64,000 bases of DNA from Herbidospora solisilvae (GTDB lineage Bacteria; Actinomycetota; Actinomycetes; Streptosporangiales; Streptosporangiaceae): assembly GCF_009901565.1 (NCBI RefSeq), contig NZ_WXEW01000001.1:558001-622000 (forward strand), read 5' to 3'. Of the stretch, positions 1 to 8,047 are shown one piece after another. Numbering within the stretch: the stretch's first letter is position 1; every line of letters starts with the position of its first letter. The notes below the pieces were generated by a model, which saw nothing but the letters and a program-made list of their open reading frames with translations, did no database searches and had not been told where the DNA came from. A program made the position numbers and the translations under genes.

Positions 1-536
1 GACTCGACGACCATCTTCACGGTCATCTCGTTGAGGTGGTCGACCACGACCATGCCCGGGTCGATGCCCGACTCGCGCACGACGTCGAGGGTCCGCTTGG
101 TGCCGGCGGCCTTGTCGCGGTGGGGGGTGTGGACCATGATCGGCAGCTCGTGCTCCTTCGCCAAGTCGAGCTGACGCGTGAAGGCCTCGTCCTCCTCCTT
201 GGTCATCGAGTCGTAGCCGACCTCGCCGACCGCGACCACGCCGTCCTTGGCGAGGTAGCGCGGCAGCTCGTCGAGGACGTCCACGCAGCGCGGGTCGTTG
301 GCCTCTTTCGGGTTCAGCGCGATCGTGCAGTGGTGGCGGATGCCGAACTGCGCGGCCCGGAAGGGCTCCCAGCCCACGAGGGAGTCGAAGTAGTCGAGGA
401 ACGAGCGCACCCCGGTGCGCGGCTGGCCCAGCCAGAAGGCGGGCTCGACCAGGGCGCGGACGCCGGCCTCGTACATGGCCTCGTAGTCGTCGGTGGTCCG
501 CGACGTCATGTGGATGTGCGGGTCGAAGATACGCAT
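1..536 (-). CDS. TatD-family metal-dependent hydrolase (3' end outside window)
   Basis: The first 178 residues are visible and the C-terminus lies beyond base 1. The start ATG (534-536) opens a protein beginning MRIFDPHIHMTSR, where the HxH is the usual first metal-ligand pair of the TatD/amidohydrolase fold. A VGEVGYD segment and a HTPHRD segment match further metal-site strands. It begins 2 bases after the EboA stop codon, so it is the third gene of an ino1-like/eboA/tatD operon. In characterised ebo operons a TatD-like protein (EboB) accompanies EboA, and I infer the same role here. The substrate is unknown; members of the family act on nucleic acids or lactone/phosphoester metabolites. 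Confidence 0.85.
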   Translation of the reverse strand, partial: MRIFDPHIHMTSRTTDDYEAMYEAGVRALVEPAFWLGQPRTGVRSFLDYFDSLVGWEPFRAAQFGIRHHCTIALNPKEANDPRCVDVLDELPRYLAKDGVVAVGEVGYDSMTKEEDEAFTRQLDLAKEHELPIMVHTPHRDKAAGTKRTLDVVRESGIDPGMVVVDHLNEMTVKMVVE

Positions 537-538
537 GT

Positions 539-1141
539 TCAGGACTCCTGGTCGGCGAGTTGGAGCACGAGGTGCACGTCGTCGGGCACCACGCGGCCGG
601 CCGCTTCGCGCTCCTTGGCGAAGTCGGTCAGCATGCGGGCCAGCTCGGCGTCGGCGCGGTCGGCCAGGCCCGCGACCGCGGCCACGGGAACGCCCACGAA
701 AACGCACTTGAGCACGCCGTGCCGCCAGCTCTCGTCGTCGAGGTGGGCGGCGGCGTAGGGGCCCATGGCGGCGGCCACGAGCCGGGTGTCGTTGGTGCGC
801 AGGGCGTCGCGCACCAGCGGCAGCCCCTCGTCACCGAGGCCGAGGATGGGCAGCGCGCGCAGCACCGCCCGCTTCTCGGCGTTGTCCCCGTCGGCGTACG
901 CCCGGGACACCGCCGCGGCCCGGGGCCGCGGCAGCGCGTCGAGCAGCAGGGCGCGGGCGGCGTCGTCGGCCGTCCAGCCGGTCAGGTTCTCCAGGGCGCC
1001 CCGGCCGACCTTCCGCCCGGCCGCCGGGAACAGCACGGCCAGTTTCGCGGGGTCGTCGGCGATCTTCCTGCGGGCGTCCTCCAGCCACGCCGCCGCCTCG
1101 GGGGTGAGGTCGAGGGCGGCGCGCAGGTCGTCGGGCGTCAT
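539..1141 (-). CDS. eboA: EboA-domain protein
   Basis: A 200-residue soluble, alpha-helical, alanine-rich protein. The C-terminal part (VLKCVFVGVPV...GLADRADAELARML...EREAAGR) matches the conserved block of the EboA family, a repeat-like helical protein. EboA occurs in ebo operons, which in cyanobacteria help move a scytonemin precursor to the periplasm; no enzymatic activity is established. The start ATG overlaps the stop of the cyclase gene (ATGA, 1138-1141) and the stop is 2 bases from the TatD start, so the three genes should be translationally coupled. The family call is firm; the role in this organism is inferred. Confidence 0.85.
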   Translation of the reverse strand: MTPDDLRAALDLTPEAAAWLEDARRKIADDPAKLAVLFPAAGRKVGRGALENLTGWTADDAARALLLDALPRPRAAAVSRAYADGDNAEKRAVLRALPILGLGDEGLPLVRDALRTNDTRLVAAAMGPYAAAHLDDESWRHGVLKCVFVGVPVAAVAGLADRADAELARMLTDFAKEREAAGRVVPDDVHLVLQLADQES

Positions 1142-2286
1142 CGGGCCGCCCACTCTCGCAGGGTGTCGTACTGGGCGAGCAGCCGGTGCTCGTCGGTGCC
1201 GACGGGGTCCTTGAAGAAGAAGCCGAGCGCGGTCAGCGCGCCCGACTCGCCCTGCTCGTGCGCCCACGACGTGAACCGGGCCAGGTCGAGCACGAGCGGC
1301 GCGGCCAGCGCCGAGTCGCACCCCTGCCAGGTGAACTGCATCGTCATCCGGACGCCGAGGAAGCCCTCGAACAGGATGTGGTCCCAGGCGGTCTTCCAGT
1401 CGCCCAGGTCGGGGACGTAGTCGATGTGGACGTCGCCCCCGGCGGAGTACCCGAGCATCTTCGCCATGCCGCGCTGCTTGGAGGCCGTCTTGCTGGCCGC
1501 GGCGGCCGGGTCGGCCAGGGTCGCCCCGTCGCCGCCGCCGAGTAGGTTGGTGCCCGACCACGACAGCACCCGCAGCGCCCGGGTGGTGAACATCGGCGCG
1601 AGCGCCGACCGCATGAGCGTCTCCCCGGTCTTGCCGTCGCTGCCGGCGTACGGGACGCCGCGCGACCTGGCCAGCTCGTCGAGGGCCGGCAGGCGGGCGC
1701 CGGTCGACGGGGTGAAGTCGACGAAGGCGCAGCCGGCCTCGAAGGCGGCGTAGGCGTACACGGAACTGGGCGGCAGCACGTAGGCGTCGGTCTCCATGGC
1801 CTTCGTGAGCGCCGTGAGGTCGTCGTGCTCGGGACGGTAGGCGCTGGGCGGCTCCGTCGACGAGACGTTGATCACGACGACCCGGTCGAGCCCGTGCCGC
1901 TCGCGGAACCCCGCGATGTCGGCGGCCAGCCGGGCCACGACCTGGAGCTGCGGCACCGCGTCCTCGACGTGCACGCCGTCGCGGATCTCCGCCTCGACCG
2001 CCGTCACCTCGGGCAGCACCGCCGCCGCGATGTCGCGCGGGACCACCCCCGAGGTGGTCAGCTGCTCCACGCGCTTGGCGAGGGGCGTGGCCACGATGTC
2101 GTGGCCGCCGAACACGAGCTCCCCGAATCCGGCCAACGGAAGCTGGGCGAAGTCCGGCAGTTCCGAGACCAGGCCCACAGGGGCGGCAAGCCCTAACCGC
2201 ACGGCGGTGGCACCCGCCATCGCGGTGGTCGCCACCGATCCCCGAACCCCAACGAACCAGACGCCTGTCCGACTCTGCTTCACCAT
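1138..2286 (-). CDS. inositol-3-phosphate synthase-like NAD-dependent sugar phosphate cyclase
   Basis: A 382-residue protein of the myo-inositol-phosphate synthase family. Visible family motifs are the N-terminal nucleotide-binding region (GVRGSVATT), NVSSTEPP, the GSDGKTGETL lysine-containing active-site loop, and NLLGGGDG. Such enzymes cyclise glucose-6-phosphate through an oxidised intermediate. It heads an operon with eboA and a TatD gene rather than sitting in a phospholipid locus, so it may make a cyclitol for a specialised metabolite and not the housekeeping inositol phosphate. The ATG at 2284-2286 lies 8 bases after GGGA; a GTG one codon upstream (2287-2289) is an alternative. An ATATATAT stretch lies just upstream. 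Confidence 0.85.
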   Translation of the reverse strand: MVKQSRTGVWFVGVRGSVATTAMAGATAVRLGLAAPVGLVSELPDFAQLPLAGFGELVFGGHDIVATPLAKRVEQLTTSGVVPRDIAAAVLPEVTAVEAEIRDGVHVEDAVPQLQVVARLAADIAGFRERHGLDRVVVINVSSTEPPSAYRPEHDDLTALTKAMETDAYVLPPSSVYAYAAFEAGCAFVDFTPSTGARLPALDELARSRGVPYAGSDGKTGETLMRSALAPMFTTRALRVLSWSGTNLLGGGDGATLADPAAAASKTASKQRGMAKMLGYSAGGDVHIDYVPDLGDWKTAWDHILFEGFLGVRMTMQFTWQGCDSALAAPLVLDLARFTSWAHEQGESGALTALGFFFKDPVGTDEHRLLAQYDTLREWAAR

Positions 2287-2289
2287 CAC

Positions 2290-2677
2290 CGGCTTCCCTT
2301 TCGATATATATCTCCGAAGGGACGGCTGATGAGGTCGGGTGGAGCCGGCCTATGGCACGCTGAGTCCCCGGTCGGAGGACGCGCACGCCGAACGCGTCTA
2401 CGGTTCAAAAACCCTGCTTGACCTATGGCGTGCCACCGCCGCCAAGCCCGAGACGTCCATATTGTTACGGTCCGGTACAGGTCGGGTCAATGCCGCGAAC
2501 CACCCCGTCACGCTCCGTGATCTCTCGAAGCCAGAGCCACACCACCGCCGCGCCTAACGTTTCCATAAATGTCAAATAAAGAATGGAATAAGCATATAAA
2601 CATATCCCTGGAGCGGCAGTTCTTCCGGAATCGGCGACGAAGATAGCCTGCGAATCAGCCGAATACGGAGAATTCAA
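2290..2677. other. 388-bp intergenic region between divergent genes
   Basis: No convincing gene is present. The left end carries ATATATAT and a GGGA ribosome site for the leftward cyclase operon. The right end (about 2561-2677) is strikingly AT-rich for this genome and includes CATATAAACATAT and the ACGGAGAA ribosome site of the zinc peptidase. It also holds a 13-bp sequence repeated upstream of the M48 operon. Two short reading frames in it lack codon bias and ribosome sites. Confidence 0.6.
2561..2573. repeat. 13-bp element TTCCATAAATGTC, copy 1
   Basis: The sequence TTCCATAAATGTC, followed after one base by AA, occurs here and again at 6406-6418. Both copies lie in short AT-rich patches next to metallopeptidase genes. 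An exact AT-rich 13-mer is unlikely to recur by chance in such GC-rich DNA. It could be a shared regulator or sigma-factor site. Confidence 0.5.
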
Positions 2678-3316
2678 ATGAGATCAAGATTACGGCTGAT
2701 TCCCGCTCTCGTCCTGGTTCTGGCGTCCATCGGTTTCGGGGCCCGTCCGGCCACCGCCGCCGAGGACATCCAGGGCGACATCCGCACCGCGGTGTCCGTG
2801 ACCAGGGCTTTCTGGGCCTCGCACTGGTATGACTATTTCCGCGTCCGCTATCTGCCGCCGCGCGTGCTCGGCGGCTACAACGGCTACAGCCCCAATCGCC
2901 CGGCCTGCGGCGGGCAGCCGCTCCGTCCCTACAACGCCGGCTACTGCGCGGCCGGGCATTACATCGCCTGGGACGTCAACCTCATGCGACTCGGTTACGA
3001 GTACGGCGACGGCTGGATCTACCACGTCATCGCCCACGAATGGGGCCACGCGGTTCAGGCCAACCTTCCGCCCGGCCTGCACTGGGGCCGGCTCGAACTC
3101 CAGGCCGACTGCTTCGCTGGCGCCGCGCTCCAGGGCGCCGCCGACGACGGGGCCCTGGTCTGGGAGCGGGGCGACACGGCGGAGATCCAGAGGATCCTGC
3201 GGCTGCTCTCGGGCGACACCCCGTGGACCCGGCCGGGTGACCACGGGAGCGTGTCGCAGCGCATGTGGGCGTTCCGGCTGGGGGTGCGCGGGGGCGTGCC
3301 GGCCTGCGTCCCCTAG
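2678..3316 (+). CDS. secreted neutral zinc metallopeptidase
   Basis: A 212-residue exported protein with a cleavable signal peptide (residues 1-27, ending ATAA). The zinc site is visible as HVIAHEWGHAVQ (HExxH), with a downstream ELQADCFAGA segment that supplies the third ligand, as in the YpfJ-type neutral zinc metallopeptidase family (PF04228). Paired cysteines (PACGGQ, AGYCAAG, ADCF, PACVP) suggest disulfides, consistent with secretion. The start ATG follows ACGGAGAA at good spacing. The stop codon shares the palindrome CTAG (3313-3316) with the stop of the convergent M48 gene. The physiological substrate is unknown. Confidence 0.85.
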   Translation: MRSRLRLIPALVLVLASIGFGARPATAAEDIQGDIRTAVSVTRAFWASHWYDYFRVRYLPPRVLGGYNGYSPNRPACGGQPLRPYNAGYCAAGHYIAWDVNLMRLGYEYGDGWIYHVIAHEWGHAVQANLPPGLHWGRLELQADCFAGAALQGAADDGALVWERGDTAEIQRILRLLSGDTPWTRPGDHGSVSQRMWAFRLGVRGGVPACVP

Positions 3317-5892
3317 AGGGCGCCGTCCTCGTGTTGGACCAGCGTGCAGTAGTGGGCCAGGCGCGACGTCGTCCGGCCCACCATCCCCGCGTCGGCACGG
3401 CCGAACCACGTGTAGCCGGCCTGCGCGAAGATCCGCAGCCCGTCGTCGTCGGCGGAGGCGATGCGGTTGACCGTCCGGGCGACCGTCAGCCAGTGCCCCC
3501 GGTCCATGTCGAGCACGTCGGCGGCGCGGGTGCCCCGGTAGGCGGCGAGAACGTCGCGGCAGGCGCCCGGCCGGGGCAGGGTGCGCTCCCTGATCGGCTG
3601 CCGGAGCGCCTCGATCACCTCGGGGCTCCACCGGGCGGGCGACTCGGGGAGGACACGGAGGTACCACGCCCACTGGGTCACCGCTCCGACGATCCCCGTG
3701 GCGGCCACCACGGCGACCACCGCGATCGCGGCGATCCGGACCGTCAGGGGCCGCGGGGCCGGGACCGCGGTCGCGGGCGGCCGGACGGCCCGGACGAGGG
3801 CGGCGACCACGGCCAGGAGCAGGCCGGGGAACAGGGCGTAGGCGAAGGTGAGGACGTAGTAGTTGCCCAGCGTGGCCGGGAACGAGGCGCCCTGGGTGTA
3901 GCAGGACAGGGCGCGCGCCGGACCGCACTCCGCGAGGGTGATGTGGCCGAGCAGCACGAGCGCCATCGGAACCCCGGCCACCGCGAGTGCCGGGGCCGTG
4001 TGGGCGGCGGCCCACATGATCCGCCGCCGGCCGCCCGTCACGGCGCCGACGACCAGGGCGGCCACCCCGAAGAGGGCCACGGCGACGCCGATCAGGACGT
4101 ACACCGAGGTCAGTTGCCGGCCGGTGCGGGCCGCCTCGGAGAGCGAGGGCTGCAGGGCGAAGCCCGCCGCGAGCATCACCAGCACCGAGGCGGAGGCGGC
4201 CGCGAGGGCGGCGAGGAACCGCGAGTGCGCGCGGGCGAGTGGCGCCGGCGGCGCGCCGTCGAGATGGAGGGCGAGCGGCCGGGCGGGCCGGCCCCGCCGC
4301 GCGCCCGCCGCGACCAGGAACCCGCCGGCCAGCACGATCGTGAACAGGTGCACGGGATGCCGCGCGGCGAACAGGGCGAGGATCGCCGGCAGCTGACGCG
4401 AGTCGGCGACCTCGCCGATCAGCTGGACCCCGTGGTGCCACAACCCCAGCCAGGGCCCGATCACCAGGGCGCCGACGGCCACCGCCGTCAGCGTGACCAC
4501 CCGGACCCGGTTCGCCATGGGCAACCAGGCGGTCGCGCACGCCTTCGCCCACGACAGGAAGAGCCGGACGAGCACCAGCAGACCGGCCGCCATCAGCGCC
4601 GCCGCGAGCGGGTCACGTTCGAGCCCGGTCCAGAAGTTGCGGCTCTGGGACTGCACGAACCACTGCCCCAGGAGGAGCCCGGCCGTCATGGCCGCCGCCG
4701 ACACCCACAACCGCCCGCCGCCCGCCAGACCGGCCGGGACCGCCCGCCACACCGCCACGAGCGCGGTGCCCGACAGCAGGGCGCCGAAGAGGACACCGGG
4801 CAGGAAGGCCTTCGCGTCGGGCCCGGACTCGAAGTTGACGTAGGCGAAGGAGTCGAAGACCGGCCCGAAGCACATGCCGGAGAGCAGGCCGACGGTGAGC
4901 AGTTCCCCGGCGCCCGGCCGCGACAGGCGGCCCGGGTCGGTCAGCACCGTCGTCCTGCGGCCCGGCCCCGGATGGTTGCCGAGCCTGCGGTACCAGCTCA
5001 GTGGCCGGGCCCGCTCGACGGCCGCCTTCACGCCCTCCATCCGGGCGGGGGTGTCCCCCGCCCGCACGTCGGCGTGGTGCTCACGGGATCGCAGCACGGC
5101 GGTGCGCGACGACCACAACAGGAGCAGGATCACCGCGAGGAAGAGGACGACCGCGGTCAGCCCCGCCGGGTTCCACACGGCCGTCGCGACCACGAACGGC
5201 AGCGCCCCGGTGAGCAGGAAGGCCCACCAGACGGCCACGGTGACGTGGGCGACGCCGACGTCGCGGTTGCGGATGTGCGCGAGCTCGTGCCGCAGCAGCG
5301 CCTCGGCGACCTGCGGCTCCTCCTTGTACGCCAGCACCGTGCCCATGCTCAGCACGACGGTGTGCCTGCCGGGCAGCCCGAACGTGCGCCCCGACAGGTC
5401 GGAGCGGGCCGGGTCGACGAGCAGCCGGACCGTCCGGCGCGGCGTCTCCTCGGCGAGGATCTGCGCGAACCGGGCCAGGACCGCGTCGTGATGGGGCCCC
5501 GCGCCCGCCTCCGCCAGCGCCATGGGCCGGTGGCGGGCGGCGAACACCGGGTGCAGCAGGTAGAGGACGACCGTGGCGACCAGGGGCGCGGCGAGCATCG
5601 CCACGGGGATCAGCGAGTCGATCATGGTGACGCGGACGGCGCAGGCGGCGTACCGGTCGGCCACGGCCGCCGCCTCCTCCAGCCGGCCGGAGCGCAGGGC
5701 CGCCAGGCAGTGCCCGGCGCGCACCTGCTCGGGCGTGTTCGCCACCGTCCACCACAGGGTGCGCAGGTAGAGGTCGACGAACAGGGCCCCGGCGACGGTC
5801 GCGAGGATGAGGACGAGGAACCGCGACGTCGTGGACGAGGGCAGCAGGAAGGGGTTGAGCCGTGGTGCGTCCCGGGTCTCCGGGCCGGTCAC
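3313..5892 (-). CDS. M48-family integral membrane zinc metallopeptidase, long form
   Basis: An 859-residue protein with an N-terminal M48 (HtpX/Ste24-like) catalytic domain and a long polytopic extension. HELAH is at residues 202-206 and EHHAD at 271-275, giving the M48 zinc ligands. Hydrophobic segments flank the catalytic site, and about eight to ten more fill residues 330-740. The C-terminal 110 residues are soluble. Ordinary M48 enzymes are about 300 residues, so most of this protein is accessory membrane domain. The GTG start overlaps the stop of the 149-residue upstream gene (GTGA, 5889-5892), so the two are probably co-produced. Targets are unknown; membrane protein quality control or processing of a partner are possibilities. 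Confidence 0.8.
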   Translation of the reverse strand: MTGPETRDAPRLNPFLLPSSTTSRFLVLILATVAGALFVDLYLRTLWWTVANTPEQVRAGHCLAALRSGRLEEAAAVADRYAACAVRVTMIDSLIPVAMLAAPLVATVVLYLLHPVFAARHRPMALAEAGAGPHHDAVLARFAQILAEETPRRTVRLLVDPARSDLSGRTFGLPGRHTVVLSMGTVLAYKEEPQVAEALLRHELAHIRNRDVGVAHVTVAVWWAFLLTGALPFVVATAVWNPAGLTAVVLFLAVILLLLWSSRTAVLRSREHHADVRAGDTPARMEGVKAAVERARPLSWYRRLGNHPGPGRRTTVLTDPGRLSRPGAGELLTVGLLSGMCFGPVFDSFAYVNFESGPDAKAFLPGVLFGALLSGTALVAVWRAVPAGLAGGGRLWVSAAAMTAGLLLGQWFVQSQSRNFWTGLERDPLAAALMAAGLLVLVRLFLSWAKACATAWLPMANRVRVVTLTAVAVGALVIGPWLGLWHHGVQLIGEVADSRQLPAILALFAARHPVHLFTIVLAGGFLVAAGARRGRPARPLALHLDGAPPAPLARAHSRFLAALAAASASVLVMLAAGFALQPSLSEAARTGRQLTSVYVLIGVAVALFGVAALVVGAVTGGRRRIMWAAAHTAPALAVAGVPMALVLLGHITLAECGPARALSCYTQGASFPATLGNYYVLTFAYALFPGLLLAVVAALVRAVRPPATAVPAPRPLTVRIAAIAVVAVVAATGIVGAVTQWAWYLRVLPESPARWSPEVIEALRQPIRERTLPRPGACRDVLAAYRGTRAADVLDMDRGHWLTVARTVNRIASADDDGLRIFAQAGYTWFGRADAGMVGRTTSRLAHYCTLVQHEDGAL

Positions 5893-6338
5893 CGCTCCCC
5901 CGACAGGTGCCCGAAGAGCGCCTGCCGGAGTCGCAGCGCGACCGTCTCCTCGACGCCGATCGAGACCGCGATCCGCTCGACCGCCTGCGTGACCTCCTTG
6001 ACCTGCTCGGGGGTCAGGTCGAGCACGGTCTCGGGCGGAGCGATCTCGGGCGCCCTCTTCCGGCGCAGGAACCCCCGCACCCGTTTGGACGTGCCCTTGG
6101 CCGCCGTCTCGACGAAGGTGGTCAGCGTGTTGGTCGCGGCGGCGCTGAGAGCTCCGAGCACGATCGGGGTGAGCAGGGCGACCGCCTCGGCCAGCCCGAA
6201 GGCGAGCGGCTCGTCGCGACCGGGCCCGAAGGCGCGTGCGGGGTCACGCCGCACGGCCTGCGCGATGGCGGGGAAGTACTCCGCCTCTTCTGGCGACACC
6301 TCGGCGACGATCGCGGCCGCCACTTCGTCAAGTCGCAT
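5889..6338 (-). CDS. small uncharacterised partner of the M48 peptidase
   Basis: A 149-residue protein that I do not recognise. It has an acidic helical N-terminus, a hydrophobic alanine-rich stretch (about residues 46-80) that could insert in or lie on a membrane, a basic patch (KRVRGFLRRKR, about 85-95) and a helical C-terminus (LTPEQVKEVTQAVERI). The ATG has a good GAGGGA ribosome site. Its stop overlaps the M48 start (GTGA), so the pair forms a two-gene operon. It might anchor, regulate or be a substrate of the peptidase; this rests on gene order only. Confidence 0.7.
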   Translation of the reverse strand: MRLDEVAAAIVAEVSPEEAEYFPAIAQAVRRDPARAFGPGRDEPLAFGLAEAVALLTPIVLGALSAAATNTLTTFVETAAKGTSKRVRGFLRRKRAPEIAPPETVLDLTPEQVKEVTQAVERIAVSIGVEETVALRLRQALFGHLSGER

Positions 6339-6405
6339 GATTTCCCTCGGGGTCGAACGGCGACGTGACCGGAGTTTAAATGCCGTTTTCCCGAGAGAAA
6401 ATGAA

Positions 6406-6418
6406 TTCCATAAATGTC
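6406..6418. repeat. 13-bp element TTCCATAAATGTC, copy 2
   Basis: Second copy of the element at 2561-2573, about 70 bp upstream of the small M48-partner gene. In the direction of that gene it reads GACATTTATGGAA. It lies between the M48 operon and the end of the sigma/anti-sigma operon. Confidence 0.5.
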
Positions 6419-6437
6419 GAACGCTTTGTGGAATCGA

Positions 6438-7313
6438 TTAGCCTTCCAGGTCGGGAGGGGGCGCGGACCCGTTGTAGAAGGGGTTCTCACCGAGCCGCCG
6501 CTCCGTCACCAGCAGCCGCACCACCCCTTCACGGACCTGCCACGCGTTCCAGACGGTCCACCGGTCGCCGGGGGTGACGTCGGCGAACGACAACCCTCCG
6601 TCGGCCGCGATCTCGATTCTCTGGTACGTCACCCGCAGGCCCCGCCGCTCCGCCTCGGCCCTGACGTCCTTCACCGGCGCGCCGTGCCGCAGTCTGACCC
6701 CGTGGAGCGGCCCGCCGGGCGCGAGGGCCCTGTCGAAGTCGGCGTAGTCCTCTCCCGGCCGGGCGGGCCGGCCGAGGCGGATGTGGACGGAGCCGGGGAA
6801 ACCCTCGGGCACCCGGACGATCAGGGAGCAGCCCGGCCGGGCGGGTTCGCAGCCCTTCGGCTCCGGATCGGCGCTCAGCACGACCCCGTCGTAGGCGAAC
6901 TCGCCGCCGATCTCGCCGGGACGGTCGAAGGTCCCGCCGATCATCATGCCGAGCGACCTGCCCGCCGACAGCGGCGAGACCGGCAGCGGCCGGATCCGCA
7001 CGTCGAGCCCGACCGCCCGGAAGGCCTCGGTGAACCGCTCGTGGTCGGCGAAGGGGTCGAGGATCCGGGCGACGTACTGCCTCCCCTCCAGGTGGATCTC
7101 GACGGCCGCGTTGGCGTAGGAGGTCACGATCTGCGGCGGCGTCAGCGTCACGACGAGCCCGGCGGCGACGGCCACCAGCGCGGGACGCAGGAGGCGGCGC
7201 CGCCGGACCGGCGCGGGCTCGCTCATCACCTGGGCCAGCAGCGCGCGGGCGCCCGGCGCGTCCGGGTCGCCGCCCCGGGCGGACGGGTCGAGGGTCGTCA
7301 GCAGGTCGGTCAT
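6438..7313 (-). CDS. putative membrane anti-sigma factor (CU044_5270-like)
   Basis: A 291-residue protein with a short cytoplasmic N-terminus (about 1-40, including the LLTTLDP...ALLAQVM pattern seen in CU044_5270-type proteins), one transmembrane helix (about 43-62) after RRRRLLRP, and an extracytoplasmic domain. It lacks the HxxxCxxC zinc motif of ZAS anti-sigma factors. The start overlaps the stop of the ECF sigma gene by ATGA (7310-7313). Pairing and topology support an anti-sigma or sensor role; direct homology to a proven anti-sigma factor cannot be shown here. The extracytoplasmic domain is unrecognised. Confidence 0.65.
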   Translation of the reverse strand: MTDLLTTLDPSARGGDPDAPGARALLAQVMSEPAPVRRRRLLRPALVAVAAGLVVTLTPPQIVTSYANAAVEIHLEGRQYVARILDPFADHERFTEAFRAVGLDVRIRPLPVSPLSAGRSLGMMIGGTFDRPGEIGGEFAYDGVVLSADPEPKGCEPARPGCSLIVRVPEGFPGSVHIRLGRPARPGEDYADFDRALAPGGPLHGVRLRHGAPVKDVRAEAERRGLRVTYQRIEIAADGGLSFADVTPGDRWTVWNAWQVREGVVRLLVTERRLGENPFYNGSAPPPDLEG

Positions 7314-7825
7314 CGGATCTCTCCCAGGGGTGCCAGGGCGAACGAGGTGGGCACGCCGTTGGCGGCCAGCGCCTGCGCGAACCGGCGGCGGGCGCGGTGG
7401 AGGCGGACGCGGACGTTGTTACGGGTGATGCCGAGCGTCACGGCGATCTCGTCGTGGCCGAGCCCTTCCCAGGCGACCAGGGCGAGCAGTTCGCGGTCGC
7501 CGTCGGGCAGCGCGCGGAAGGTCTGCCCGATCACGCTCATCTCGACGCCGGGCGTCTCGGCGTACAGGTCGGCCATCTCGGCGTCGAGCAGCGCGTCGCG
7601 GCGGCCGCTCCTGCGATGCTCGGACAGGACGCGGCGGGCGACGGCGTAGAGCCAGAGGATCGCCTCGTCGCCGCGTGGGATCTTCTCGCGTTTGCGCCAG
7701 GCCACGGCATAGGTGTCCGCGACGACGTCGGCGGCGTCCTGCGGCGACGCGCAACGGCGCACCGCGTAGCGGGTGAGCCGTTCGTAGGTGTCGCGGAAGA
7801 CGGCCTCGAAGGTTTCGGGGGTCAC
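7310..7825 (-). CDS. ECF RNA polymerase sigma factor
   Basis: A 171-residue sigma-70-family protein of ECF type. Region 2 covers about residues 5-75 (FRDTYERLTRYAVRR...DAADVVADTYAVAW) and region 4 about residues 100-160 (LPDGDRELLALVAWEGLGHDEIAVTLGITRNNVRVRLHRARRRF), with no regions 1 or 3. The GTG start follows AAGGGGGA. It is immediately upstream of and overlaps the putative anti-sigma gene, the usual arrangement for a membrane-signal-controlled sigma factor. Target promoters are not identifiable from this window. Confidence 0.9.
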   Translation of the reverse strand: MTPETFEAVFRDTYERLTRYAVRRCASPQDAADVVADTYAVAWRKREKIPRGDEAILWLYAVARRVLSEHRRSGRRDALLDAEMADLYAETPGVEMSVIGQTFRALPDGDRELLALVAWEGLGHDEIAVTLGITRNNVRVRLHRARRRFAQALAANGVPTSFALAPLGEIR

Positions 7826-7855
7826 GTCCCCCTTATGACGTTCCGGGCCCGGGCA

Positions 7856-8038
7856 TTACCCGATGAGGCGGGAGAATTCCTCGAAGGAGTAGCGGCCGTC
7901 GCCGTCGGCGTCGAGACCGGTCGCGTAGGCCCCCAGAGCCTCGGCGGGAAGCTGGGGGAAGTGGGCGACGATCTCGGCCTCGGTGACGAATCCGTCGCCG
8001 TCGGCGTCGATGGCGTCGAACGTAGCCTTCAGGTCCAC
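7856..8038 (-). CDS. small EF-hand calcium-binding protein
   Basis: A 60-residue protein made of two EF-hands. Loop 1 is residues 11-22 and loop 2 residues 43-54; both start DADGDG and end in Glu at position 12, so both keep the full set of calcium ligands. It has no signal peptide and should be a cytosolic calcium buffer or sensor. The GTG start sits 6 bases after AAGGAGA. It lies 9 bases downstream of a GNAT acetyltransferase gene on the same strand and was probably co-transcribed with it. The function of calcium here is unknown. Confidence 0.85.
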   Translation of the reverse strand: MDLKATFDAIDADGDGFVTEAEIVAHFPQLPAEALGAYATGLDADGDGRYSFEEFSRLIG

Positions 8039-8047
8039 CTGGTCTCC

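Noticed and set aside
2339-2677. Two short open frames in the 2.3-2.7 kb gap
   Set aside because: No ribosome sites, atypical composition and no recognisable similarity; they overlap the AT-rich promoter region.
3265-6441. 1058-codon open frame on the + strand opposite the M48 gene
   Set aside because: Its product is low-complexity Arg/Gly/Pro/His with no domain; it is the antisense shadow of a GC-rich gene that has clear M48 motifs and a coupled partner.
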